Of a stretch of 64,000 nt of DNA, positions 12,783-23,492 are shown one piece after another. How positions within the stretch are numbered: the first letter of the stretch is position 1; each line of letters opens with the position of its first letter. The translations under genes were made by a program, and so were the position numbers. The stretch comes from Symsagittifera roscoffensis (taxonomy: Eukaryota; Xenacoelomorpha; Acoela; Convolutidae), in contig NC_087065.1 in NCBI RefSeq assembly GCF_963678635.1, positions 34,533,679-34,597,678 of the forward strand, given 5' to 3'. The notes under the pieces are model-generated. The model did not search any database. It was given only the letters and a program-made list of their open reading frames with translations, and had not been told where the DNA came from.

Positions 12783-12785
12783 TTA
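10990..12785 (+). mobile_element. LINE family C (CR1/jockey group), 5'-truncated, one premature stop
   Basis: Encodes a reverse transcriptase of the CR1/jockey group. Visible are YLDFAKAFDTVPHDIL, GVPQGSILG, the INDLP block, the catalytic FGYADDFK, and a C-terminal CTWKLLCRCGNC. Reading is open from about 10990 to 12676 except for one TGA at 11348-11350, where related elements have Arg in a (Y)RPISLL-type motif; a C-to-T change explains it. The apurinic endonuclease half is absent, consistent with 5' truncation. The 3' UTR ends in (CTA)n at 12735-12782. It is the youngest-looking LINE in the window apart from the duplicated family B copies. Confidence 0.88.
12735..12782 (+). repeat. (CTA)n microsatellite tail of LINE C
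   Basis: About 16 CTA units, ending CTATTA. It is positioned directly after the LINE C 3' UTR, and the opposite-strand copy at 10346-10362 has the same tail. CR1/jockey-group LINEs commonly end in short tandem repeats rather than poly(A). Confidence 0.9.
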
Positions 12786-12949
12786 CTTAAATTTGTCTCA
12801 CAGAATTCTTCGAATTTTGACCAGAATTCTCTCTGTTAAAGCTTCAACATCCCTCACATTTAATTCAAGATAATAAACAAACAGTATATTTGGTAGAATT
12901 TTTGTTTTCAGCTTTCAAACGCTTTTGCCCTCTGAGCTGAAAACTAAAC

Positions 12950-13200
12950 CCGCGAGAGGATTCCAGTAACTTGGATTCTAGTTACTGGAATAGATACGAT
13001 AGGTTTGTGCCTGTTTGTCGAGCTCCCTTTGGGGGTTTCAGAGACAGGTCTGTCAAGTAGTTCTCTGATCTGGGGTAAGAAAAGAAGTTTCTGGCTTGGG
13101 GAGTCTTGTGGTGCGCCGCTCGACCTTCTGAGCTCGGCGAGGTAGTGTAGATAGTGGGTCAGCGTAAACGCTTGTCCACATGGTCATGTATGTGGAGTTT
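12950..13200 (-). mobile_element. Possible LINE C-terminal scrap with zinc-binding CG..FTLTHYL motif
   Basis: One minus-strand frame reads CGQAFTLTHYLHYLAELRR and then LLFLPQIRELLDRP, resembling the cysteine/histidine tail behind the RNase H or RT region of many LINE proteins. It is short and interrupted. It lies directly upstream, in the minus sense, of the family C tail region. The assignment is tentative. Confidence 0.35.
12960..12991. repeat. Inverted repeat with 11-bp arms
   Basis: ATTCCAGTAAC and GTTACTGGAAT are perfect complements around a 10-nt loop. Function is unknown. Confidence 0.6.
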
Positions 13201-13332
13201 TTGGTGATTTTCATCCGTATCTCAGATATAAACCATCCTTAAACTCTAATTTGTCGATGGAAAATTTGTACTTTTCAGAGGGTAGCAAACACTTTAATTG
13301 CGAACTTAAATTTTTTCAAAAGGCAGGGCTTA

Positions 13333-13533
13333 GGATGTGGGTTGGAAATTTTTAATGCTGGAAAAGGTCCGGCTGAATCGGCCACCATAGAGTCGATTTG
13401 CCTTGATGTCAAATTGAGCGTCATCTTCAGTAGTGGTTGTTTTGTTGTGAAAGCTTTCGCCTTCCAATGATTGAAGTTTCGGCTCTATTTCAACATCGTG
13501 ACATACTTCGTCCTGGAGTGTTGCTGGTATCAC
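13333..13533 (-). mobile_element. LINE family B fragment (endonuclease region)
   Basis: The minus strand encodes EVCHDVEIEPKLQ...EGESF then DIKAN.L.GGRFSRTF, the conserved region before the restriction-like endonuclease core of the family B copies at 33887-34096 and 36112-36729. Only ~65 codons remain. Confidence 0.75.
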
Positions 13534-14639
13534 AAATTTCCTGTCTTAAGTGAAAATTTATTTTTCATAGTCTCATATATTAAGCTGCTGTTGGTAAGTT
13601 TTGCATTCGTGCTTTCTATTGTGTTCCATACTGAAAACGATTTTCTGAAATGAATAATTACAGCTGAATCTTTCTTGAAAGTGTATTTTGTACGCGAGAC
13701 TCAAGTAAAATTTATTTTACCCTAACGCCGCGCCATCAACATTATGAAAAACAACCAGGAGTGTACAAGTATAGAACGCTTGAAACCTTCAGGATGTTAA
13801 AACTGTTATCATATCAATTGTATGAATATAACTCTTAGCGACACCAAGAAATTCCAATAGTTTCAATGTCCTATGTATTTTAATGTGAAATCTGTCAATA
13901 ATGCTTCAATTGCTGATGACTTATTGATACATAAATATGTAAATACAGTTACTTGTAATGTTTGAATGCTCACGAGAGTATGAAAGGACTCGCTTGCTAC
14001 TTTGGCAGAAAGTCTTTCAGATAAAGTGAATGGCATTTTCTACAGTGTAAAAAATTTTACTTTTTGGCTGGTTTTTCTGACGTTTTTCTTGATTTTTCTT
14101 AATCAACCCTAAAAAAATGGTCGTAGGCAAACGACAACTATGAGCTCTATGAAAATTAAAAAAAAATAGAACCAATAAAGTTTTGAAGAGACTTTTGCTA
14201 AACAGTAAACTTCAAACGTTTTCGCAACTATGTGCATTGTCAGGATTATCACAATAAATTAATCTAAATGACGATAAAACATCAATATACAAATATTATT
14301 TTCAATAATTCACATACATTTTGCTTTAAAACCATCATGTTAAAAAGTTAGCCAATCACAGTTGACTTCTAAATTACTATTAAGATAAAAAAACTTTTAA
14401 CCTCTTTTAAGTATTTGTTCCCTAAACCTCTTACTCAAGGTTCAAGCCCGCCCCAGACAGATCTTGAGCAGAGAATAAAGCTTATCAGCAGCAAGCTCGA
14501 ATAGGAAAAGAGAAAAGGAGAAATAAGGCTGGCTGCTTCAGATGACAAGATTGCACTTTTTGATTCCTAACTATTAAAATTGATATTAAAACACCCAAAA
14601 GGAGCTGATATAAATGCCCCAAACCCAAAAACGCACAAA

Positions 14640-15290
14640 GCAATAATGTCTGCTCCAAATGGTTCCGGAGCCAGTCCGGACAGATTGTTTCCAAAGTTTT
14701 TAGGACGTTATTAGTAAATCCAACGGCAATGCGGGGCTCAATTTCTTAAAATCGCTTACTCAGCTCCTAAACTTATAGGTGAAGCTAAAGTACCGTAACA
14801 GCTAAGACCTTTCTTTTCTACAGAAAAACTTCTCGCACTCGTAAAATTAGACGGAGGTTTATGACCAATTGCCATCGGCAACACGCTCAGACGCATCGCG
14901 TCTAAATGCGCAAGAAGCAAGGCTCTCGCAGTGCGACAAAATTTTTTTGAAATTTCTCAAATATAATATGGTACTAAACGAGGAGCTGAAATTGCTGCAC
15001 ACTCTTGAGAAGTTTGATAGAGCGTGTTGACAACCCGAAGTGCTCCGTTTTACTTGAATTAAATTTCAATAATGCATTTAGTATGCTTAATAGAGAAAAT
15101 ATGCTGAATCACGTATTTTCGGACCGCCTGGAGTTGTACAAAAATACTCATTGCGCCTAGTATAAACCAAGTTATCTCTTTTTGCGGAAATTGCATCATT
15201 ATGTCGGAGGAAGGACATAACAAGGTCATCCCCAGGCTCCATCGCTTTTTGTTGAAACAATGCAGACGCTAGTAAAAAAGCTTGAATCCA
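14640..15290 (+). mobile_element. LINE family A, decayed RT fragment (copy in duplicated segment 1)
   Basis: Frame-shifting translation gives GSGASPDRLFPKFL, then VKLDGGL*PIAIGNTLRR with a stop, then GTKRGAEIAAHS. This is the N-terminal RT region shared by R2/R4-like LINE polyproteins. Many stops and frameshifts make it a clear pseudogene. Confidence 0.7.
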
Positions 15291-15419
15291 AAATAAACGT
15301 TTAAAAAATCCAAAAATAATCTTATAGCCTTAGGATGAACTTGTAATTTTGGGTTAACTAACCAATCCTTGCTAATTAACCAACTTTATTCCATATCTAA
15401 CTTTATCACTTACTTGCAA

Positions 15420-15447
15420 GTGCTGAAACTACTTGTAGTTTCAGCAC
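15420..15447. repeat. 28-nt perfect hairpin, copy 1
   Basis: Arms GTGCTGAAACTA / TAGTTTCAGCAC with loop CTTG. The same hairpin is unchanged at 19812-19839 although the flanks have diverged. Confidence 0.8.
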
Positions 15448-15870
15448 CAAAACATTTTGAATAAATCTTTGAATACAGTTGTTCTTCAAACTCCAAGAAC
15501 TAACTCGCCTAAACCAGTCAACACTAGATCTATTGAGACTAGGAGATATAAGAGTAATATTAAGATTGGTATTAGACTAAGTAGTTGCGCGAATCTATCC
15601 GACCCAAAATAATATAGCGTGACAAACAGACGGTGTATTTTATCTGAATTTACTCTATGCGTACAAGCCAAAGGTCATAACTCATCTGGACCAAATCTCG
15701 ACCATATAACTTAGAGTTAGAAAATTGCAAGATTGCAAAAATTTACACGGAATAGATTATTGAATAGAAATGTCTCTGAGTCTCAAAAAATATACGCAAT
15801 TTTCCAAACAATACAAGAATTACCAGGTTTTGCAAGAAGACCAAGATCGAGGCGCAAATAACGATCAGGA

Positions 15871-17621
15871 AATGGACGACTCTACTACATGATAGTACGA
15901 CGGAAACCGAAACAAACTTATGTATTTAGAATACTTTATGCAGTAAATTTAAGTCTTTCATTTACTGACATGAAAACTATTTGAAGAACAATTCTTCGAC
16001 AACCATTTTGATGCTAAACCTATTATCTATACAATAACGACTGATAAAAAAACACAAGTCGTTTCCTTTAAAATCTGCATTAACTCAAAACTTTTGAATA
16101 AATAATTTGTTGATTAAAAAACACAAAAAGTAGTTAGGATTAAGATTCCTTGTTAGTTCCAAAAATTAACACACATGATGTTTCTCATCTCAGCCTCATC
16201 ACCTAAAACATAACAGCATAAAATCAAAAAAACTAATATCATCTAAACCTTCATTTTTTTAATTTTCTTAAATTTTTACAGAAAATCATATCAAGGCTTA
16301 TCCTTGCTTCCCATAATTCAGTTTTTTTTTCATAAACAGATCATCAAGGCTTTCCTTGGATTTTTAACTTCAATGAAAACTGAAGTTATGTTATTCAATT
16401 ACTGATCATCAAGACTTTCCTTGGATCAAATCAGAAAAATTTTGTTCTTACCGTCCCATAATTTTTAATAGTGTCTAGCGAACTCCAACGTCGATTCACT
16501 ACCCAACCCCAATAAATAACCCAGGACTAATAGAAGTTATTGAAAAACTAACCATTTTAATTAAGTTAGACAGTAAAGAACTTCGGTTACTTATCCTTCA
16601 CTTGAGCCCTTTCTCTTAGATGGCTCAGGCTAAAATCCTTGCACAATTAGTAAGTCATAAAATAGTACCTAAACATCTACATGTGTTCTAATTCTACCCG
16701 AACCATGTGAATGGATTTACTACTCTCCAACCTTTGATCGCAAATCACAACGCCTAGGTAAGATTCAGTAAATATTCATAGACTAAAACCGAGTCACGAG
16801 AAAGTAAATATCATTCTCACGAATTGCTGTAATTTCTCTCCAACCGGTCATCCACGACAATCTATGCCCCGAATAAACAGTTTCTACAAAACAAAAGCAA
16901 AATATCAAAAAACGATTTTCAATACGACGAAACGAAGTCTCATAATCAGAAACAAACACAATACAGGAACGTCAAGACCTAAAAGATTCAATAAACAAGA
17001 TTAACCCTATAGAAAATCAATTATTTTTTTCTGACTCAGAAGCTAAAAGACCATCATCAATCAGTGGAAAACGCAAAATAAAAAAGGCATATATAAATTA
17101 TATGCTTTACAATTTACGCCTATATATTACGCCTATATAGTTGGAATCAACCAATAAGACATATTGAATGTTACACACTAACAGTTCTACAAAATCAAAC
17201 ATGATCGAATATAACGAAAATTTTCATGATAACTCGATACTTCCATTTTTCATAAACCCACAAAGTGATCCCGCCTGATGACAAGTACAATTTTGTCTCA
17301 ACTTAATTGAAAATTTATTTAAAAAAGGAAAAGCCCATGAAAACAGGGATTTCCTGACGCAAGAATAAGATGACAACTCCTTGACCACTATTTCAAAGGT
17401 ATAAGTAATATCACATCAAATTACGGTATTTTCACAATTGAGATTTTATCGCCAAAATTAAATCATTCTACACATCAAATACAAACAGAATATAAACAGA
17501 TAAAGAATTCTCGAAAGTTTTCACAGACTGTATAAAAAACATACAACACCAAAATTTTTAAAGAGCAATTTCAATATTCACGAATGATGTTTCTTAAGAT
17601 ATTTATAGCTGTCTACCTATA
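15871..17621. other. AT-rich unassigned stretch between duplicated segments
   Basis: No ORF, no recognisable element and no match to other parts of the window, apart from a short ATCATCAAGGCTTTCCTTGGAT motif seen three times in variant form near 16290-16430. Confidence 0.4.
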
Positions 17622-18339
17622 TTGAAATCTGTCAATAATGCTTCAATTGGTGATGACTTATTGCTAACTAAATATGTAAATACAGTTTTCTACAATGTAA
17701 CAAAATTTTATTTATTGGCTGGTTTTTCTGACGTCTTTCTTGATTTTTCTTAATCAACCCTAAAAAAGTGGTCGAAACAAACAAAAACTATGAGCTCTAT
17801 AAAAAACAAAAAAATAGCACAAATAAACTTTTGAAGAGAATTTTGCTAAAAAGTAAATTTCAAACGTTTTTGCAAGTATGTGCTTCCTCAGGTTTTCACA
17901 ATAAATTAATCTAAATGACGATAAAGATCAATATACAAATGTTATTTACAAAAATACACATACATTTTGCTTTCAAACCATCATGTTAATAAGCCAAAAA
18001 ATTAGCCAATCACAGTTGACTTCTAAATTTTTATTAAGATTAAAAATTTTTAACCTCTAAAAGTCATTTAACCTAGTAAAAAGTATTTTTCCGTAAACCT
18101 CTTACTCAAGCGTCAAGCCCGCCCCAAACAGATCTTGAGCAGAGAATAAAGCTAATCAGCAGCAAGCTCGATGAGGAAAAAATAAAAGAAGGAATAAGGC
18201 TGGCTGCTTCAGTTGACAAGATCGCCCCTTTTCTATTCCTAACTATTAAAAATGGTATTAACACACCCAAAAAGAGCTGATATAAATGCCCCAAACCCAA
18301 AAACGTCGATAGTTTTTTCGTAACTAGTTCGAGGTGTAC

Positions 18340-19690
18340 AAAGCAATAATGTTTGTTCCAAATGTTTCGGGAGCCAGTCCGGACAGATTGATCCCAAAGT
18401 TTTTAAAGACGTTATTAGTAAATCCAACGGCAATGCAGGGCTCAGTTTCTTAAAATCGCTTACTCAGCTCCTAAACTTATAGGTGAAGCTAAAGTACCGG
18501 AACAGCTAAGACTTCTCGTTTATGGAGCAAAACTTCTCACACACGTAAAACTAGACGGAGGTTTGCGACCAATTGCCATCGGCAACACGCTCAGACGCAT
18601 CCCGTCTAAATGCGCAGGAAGCAAGGCTCTCGCAGTGCGACAAAGTTTTTTTTTGAAAATTTTCAAATAAAATATGGTACTAAACGAGGAACGGAAATTG
18701 CTGCACACTCTTGAGAAGTTTGATAGAGCGTGTTGACAACGCGAAGTGCTCCGTTTTACTTGAATTAGATTTCAATAATGCATTTAGTATGCTTAATAGA
18801 GAAAATATGCTGAATCACGTATTTTCGGACCGCCTGGAGTTGTACAAAATTACTCATTGCGTCTAGTATAAACCATGTTATCTCTTTTTGCGGAAATTGC
18901 ATCATTATGTCGGAGGAAGGACACAACAAGGTGATCCCCAGGCTCCATCGCTTTTTGCTGAAACAGTACAGACGCTAGTAAAAAAGCTTGAATCCAAAAT
19001 AAACGTTTCGTGTTTACATGAGGGAAAAAAGCCGGCGACTACAAGATAGTGCTCCGAGACATTAAAAAAATTTTGAAAACAGAAAAAAAATATGGTTAAA
19101 ACTAAATAGAGAAAAATGTGAGCTTTAAGGACAGACCACAAATACATAGTACAATACAAATATTGGTCAGATTCAAAGATAATACCTAAACATAATCATA
19201 TAATCTAAGGATGAACTTGTAATCTTGGGCTTCCCCTTGGGATCCCCAAAACTTGTAGGAAAGAACTGCTAAAGGAAAAAAATAATTGAGTTGGAACAAA
19301 AATTGCAAGATAATGACAAGCTGAATGCACATTATGCTTTTTACCTCCTATGTTTTTTGCGTACAAGTACTTGTTTTTTGCAAAAAGATTTTTTTGGAAA
19401 AAGACGATCGAAGTTTAGGAAACTCTTTATAAAAGGTAACAAATGTGAAAACGAATGATAACCAATTTTCACAATCAGTTCTCCCACAGCCAAAGAAGGC
19501 TTGGGTGTGTCATCCGCTCGCCTACTAGCTTTACCCGCTTTTTTAGCCTCAGCAAAATGAGCAAAAGCTACCTTAATTGATATTTTTGATTTGGAGCACG
19601 AGGATGAAACATATAATGATGCATTATGATTTTGGTTTGATTCAGCAAAATGTGAAGTATCTCGGAAAACAAAAACAAAAGAAACGGGAC
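18340..19690 (+). mobile_element. LINE family A, decayed RT plus thumb region (copy in duplicated segment 2)
   Basis: Order of recognisable pieces: GSQSGQIDPKVFKDV, then LLVYGAKLL, then VKLDGGLRPIAIGNTLRR without the stop of copy 1, then the GTK-GAE block, then after a ~250-bp gap RKELLKEKI...NAHYAFYLL and FLRTSTCFLQKDF. The last part aligns with the minus-strand family A copy at 7770-8340 (LRTSPCFLQKDF). It is interrupted by many stops and not functional. Confidence 0.72.
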
Positions 19691-19811
19691 GGAGTGGAAT
19701 CAGTTCTGAACTAGTATTTATAAACCAATTATATTATGGATAAATTACCACTATAAATTATTACTAACTAACCAATCTTACTCCATCTCCAACTTTGACA
19801 CTTATTTGTAA

Positions 19812-19839
19812 GTGCTGAAACTACTTGTAGTTTCAGCAC
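19812..19839. repeat. 28-nt perfect hairpin, copy 2
   Basis: Same sequence as 15420-15447 in the second segmental copy. Confidence 0.8.
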
Positions 19840-20284
19840 CAGAACAATTTGAAAAAATCTTTGAATACAGTTGTTCTCCTTCTGTATAAACTCCAAGAAC
19901 TAACTCGCATAAATCAGTATACACTAGATCTATTGAGACTAGGAGATATAAGAATAAGATTAAGATTGGTATTAGACTAAGAAAATGCAGGAATCTATCC
20001 GGCCGAAAATAAGATAATGTGACGAACAGACGGTGTACCTTGTCTGAATTTACTCTATGAGTACAGGCCAAAGGTCATAACTCATCTGGTGCGACCAAAA
20101 CTCTCGAACAAGACCTTAAATAACCAAGAATTAGACAACAGAACTTCAAATTAGACAATTGCAAGATTGCAAAATTGTTAGACGGAAAAGATTCTTTAAT
20201 AGAAATGTCTCTGAGTCTCAATAAATCTACGCAATTTTCCAAACAATACAAGAAATAGCAGGTATTGCAAGAAAACTAAGATCA

Positions 20285-22620
20285 AAGTTCAAATTGTTGA
20301 GCAAACCGTCACTGAGAAACACCCTCCCGCAGAGCCACTAAACAACAACTATATAACATCATGCTCCGAAGAAACAATCCCTTTCCACTCATCCACCTTC
20401 GATCAAATAAAGGCCCAGAAAATCAGAAAGCCTGCCATGACAACACATGGTTCTCATGGACCCTCAGGCCTAAATGCAAATGAGTGGATACGCATACTAA
20501 CCCACTTTGGCTATCAGTCAATTGAATTATCAAAGAAACTAGCCAAAATCGCACAGAAAATATTGGCAGAAATACTAATCTTGAGCTGCTCGAACAATAT
20601 AATGCCTGTCGAATAATTCCTCTTGATATAAACGCAGGAGTTAGCCCAATTGGATTAGGCAAAGTAAAACTTAAAGAGCGATCTTATGTTACTTGGAGCA
20701 AATCACCAACTATGACATGGCAAAAAATGTGGCATCGAATATGCAATTCATACGCTTAGGAAGCAATACGAGAAAACAGATTCCCATGCAAAATTACTGA
20801 TAGACGCGGGAAAAGCATTTTCTAAACCGGAACCTGGCTTTGAAAAACATTGCAAGTATGTGCTTTTCTATACTACCCGCTATGCAGAACTCATACTCAA
20901 TCCAACTAAATTTTTCGTACATGAAAACATTATCCTATCTAGAGAAGGAACCACACATGGAGACCCATTACCAATGGCGATGTACGGGCTAGCCATTTTA
21001 CCTTTAATAAAACTAGTCAACGATAACAGCTCAACTCAAAAACGGTATGCAGACGATGGGAACGCAGTCGGAAAATTGGAAAGCCTGCAAAGAGCTCTTG
21101 ACAATTTTATCAAACAATGAAAATATTTTGGATATCATGTAAAGGCATCGAAATACCAGCTCATTGTAAAACATGAAAAATACAATGAGTTGTTAAAAGT
21201 ATTCAAAAAAATACCAAATATGAAATGAAGAAAGGGGGCACACTATTTGGTTCTGTCATAGGATCCGAGACTGATTGTAAAACTTTCTTAGACAATCAAT
21301 TTGAAGAACATAGCAAAATACTTGAAAAAAATAGCAAAATCGCGAAAACATCACCAAAAAACGTGTACTCTTGTTACACCAATGGAATGCAGGAAAAATT
21401 ATCGTTTTTAGCTAAAATTATCCCCAGAAAACATGCAGGCCTGTGCGAGAAGATACTGCAGGAAAACCTCATTCCAAATTTAAATATTAAAGATAATATT
21501 AGCCATCAACTAAAAGACATCGCTCCTTTGCTACTGAAAATGGGTGGCATAAATATCAAGCTACCTTTCGACTGAGAACTCCTTACAATCGTCAATTAAA
21601 ACATCGTCAATCTTAGACACATGCTACCCATTAACAGCTATATCTGAGCAAGAAAAAATCTATACAAAAATCAAAACACTTAAAACTGACAGAACAAACC
21701 AAAAGAAAACGAACATTTTGAACAACTTGAGTGACTGTGAAAAAGGAGCCTCAAACTGATTAAACGCACCGCCACTTAGCAGATATAATTTCAATCTAAA
21801 TAAATCCGATTTCCAGTATGGAATTTATTTCAGATATGGCTGGGAACCAACCAACATTCCACTCACATGTGCATGTGGTCAATCTTCTGACGATAACCAC
21901 GCCCTTCACTGTGCAATGGGTGGATACACCCACATGAGGCATGACGAAATCATAGATACCTTTGCCAACCTCATGAGCGAGGTTTGCTATGATGTTGAAA
22001 TCGAGCCGAAACTTAAGTCGTGGCAAGGCGAGAGCTTTGTCAACAATTCAAAGCAAACGGTTTATGGGACTCAAGGCTTAGCCTAACCTTCTTTGACCTC
22101 AAAGTTTTTTCAGCCCACACGCAACATTTTCACGAAGACTACTGAAAGACGCCTATAAGTACCACGAATCACTGAAAAACTCAAAATAGCAACAGATATT
22201 TTTACAAGTCAAACAGAGCAGCTTCTGGCCGGTAATTTTTGGCTGCACTGGTGTTGCCGCACAAGCAGCTACACGGACAATGCAGCGCATAGCTGAAAAC
22301 TTTAGTGAAAAAAGACATGAACGCTACTCAGAAATAATAAACTATTTGAGAACTAAGATAAGCTTCGCGCTGCTCAGGAGCGCTATCCTTTGTATACGGG
22401 GGTGCAGATCACTGCGTAAGACTCAATTCATTGACAATTCAATTAGTGATTTTTTAGAGGAGGGAAGTTTGAAGTAAACACCTTTAATGACAATGTATTG
22501 AATGCTGACATGACTTTATTCCTCCAATATTGTTTACTGTTGTATTTATATAATGCTGGTATGAGCCCTATCCAGATTGTACACGTCATAAGGGCCCTTT
22601 TTATGATTTACCTTTATGAA
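20285..22620 (+). mobile_element. LINE family B, broken copy (unit 1)
   Basis: Pieces in order: EKHPPAEP...HGSHGPSGLNANEW (20320-20580), EQYNACRIIPLDINAGVSPIGLG (~20580-20660), EGTTHGDPLPMAMYGLAI with catalytic RYADDGNAVGKL (20860-21120), a KTSPKNVYSCYTNG thumb-like region (21225-21575), the CCHC knuckle CACGQSSDDNHALHC (~21860), and the C-terminus IRTKISFALLRSA-like to 22474. The sense 3' UTR tail with GTATGAGCCCTATCCAGATT continues to ~22620. Several frameshifts and stops separate these frames, and the core of the endonuclease is partly deleted. It is a pseudogene. Confidence 0.85.
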
Positions 22621-23423
22621 CAGATCCGTGCACTTGGCACAATTTATGTGGCTGCAATAAGTGTAGAGACCTATAAAAACTCAATTTTTCAAACTGAACA
22701 ATGAATTTTCAACCAATCCATCACTGGGTTTTCTAGAAATCTTTGGATGTTAATATTCCTTAACTCTTTGTTATGCTTGCGATAAGCAAGCGTTATCAAA
22801 TCGGAATGTAGACATTTTTCCAGCTAACAACCATTATAACAAAATCAGTTGAATCAATTTTGCGTCGTTACTAAGTTAGTTACTCTTGAAGGCTGGTTGA
22901 TTACTAGTTACTAGAGGGTAGTTCAAGATGGACTCGCAACTTTTTAAATTTTTTTTCTTAGAAAATCCGTTTTTTTTGGCTCGACTGGTGTCTGCTCCAA
23001 GTTTATCGGCTTTGTGTCCGCTTGGTAAAATTGTTCAGGTTCTATTTTGAGTTTCAAATGTTTTGCTTGGCATGCTTGCCTAGACTTCTTGATCAATAAA
23101 ATCAAAATTATGAAAAGAATTGGGATTGGGTGTTTAATTTTTTTTGAGATTCTTTGCGAAATTTTATCACTTTTCGCAAAAGTTTTAGTTGTTTCCTCAA
23201 AATTTTTCTACCGATATCAAAAAAGTGATATCCGTACAAAGACCGCTCACAATCTCATGTGTCCTCTAACTCCTCTGGTCTCTTTTTACTTTACCGCTTT
23301 GTCTACAGCCTTCGAAAAAATCAATCAGAGGAATACTTGACAATTGTTTTTAATTTTTTTGATAAGTTTTCTCAAAAACTAACCGACCAAATTTAAGTTT
23401 TTGATTTTATCGACCTCGGAACA

Positions 23424-23483
23424 GGGAATTCAATATCAATACCAAAACCAATACCAATACCAAAACCACAATACCAATACCAA
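23424..23483. repeat. AATACC-type short tandem repeat, short array
   Basis: AATACCAATACC with AAAACC variants at the end of duplication unit 1. Confidence 0.8.
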
Positions 23484-23492
23484 TTGCAAGAT

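Larger units (their letters stand above)
13886..20290. repeat. Old ~2-2.7-kb tandem segmental duplication
   Basis: 13886-15870 matches 17622-20290 with clear divergence and indels. Landmarks shared in order: TGTCAATAATGCTTCAATTG, the CGCCCCA.ACAGATCTTGAGC stretch, family A RT, the 28-nt hairpin (15420 and 19812), and the CACACCGTCTGTT-type block. Copy 1 lacks ~110 bp less at its start but has lost 19010-19190 and 19230-19770 equivalents. The interval 15871-17621 is not duplicated. The 3' end of copy 2 runs into a family B element. Confidence 0.75.
20151..23483 (+). repeat. 3,333-bp tandem duplication, unit 1
   Basis: Identical as far as I can compare to 23493-26825, with a constant offset of 3342. 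It starts TTAGACAATTGCAAGATTGC and ends in AATACCAATACCAA. It contains a broken family B LINE and ~860 bp of 3' flank. A 9-bp spacer (TTGCAAGAT, 23484-23492) separates the units. Confidence 0.92.

Noticed and set aside
14485-14694. Minus-strand frames at 14485-14694 and 18106-18433 as genes
   Set aside because: They are antisense to decayed family A RT and differ by indels between the two segmental copies.
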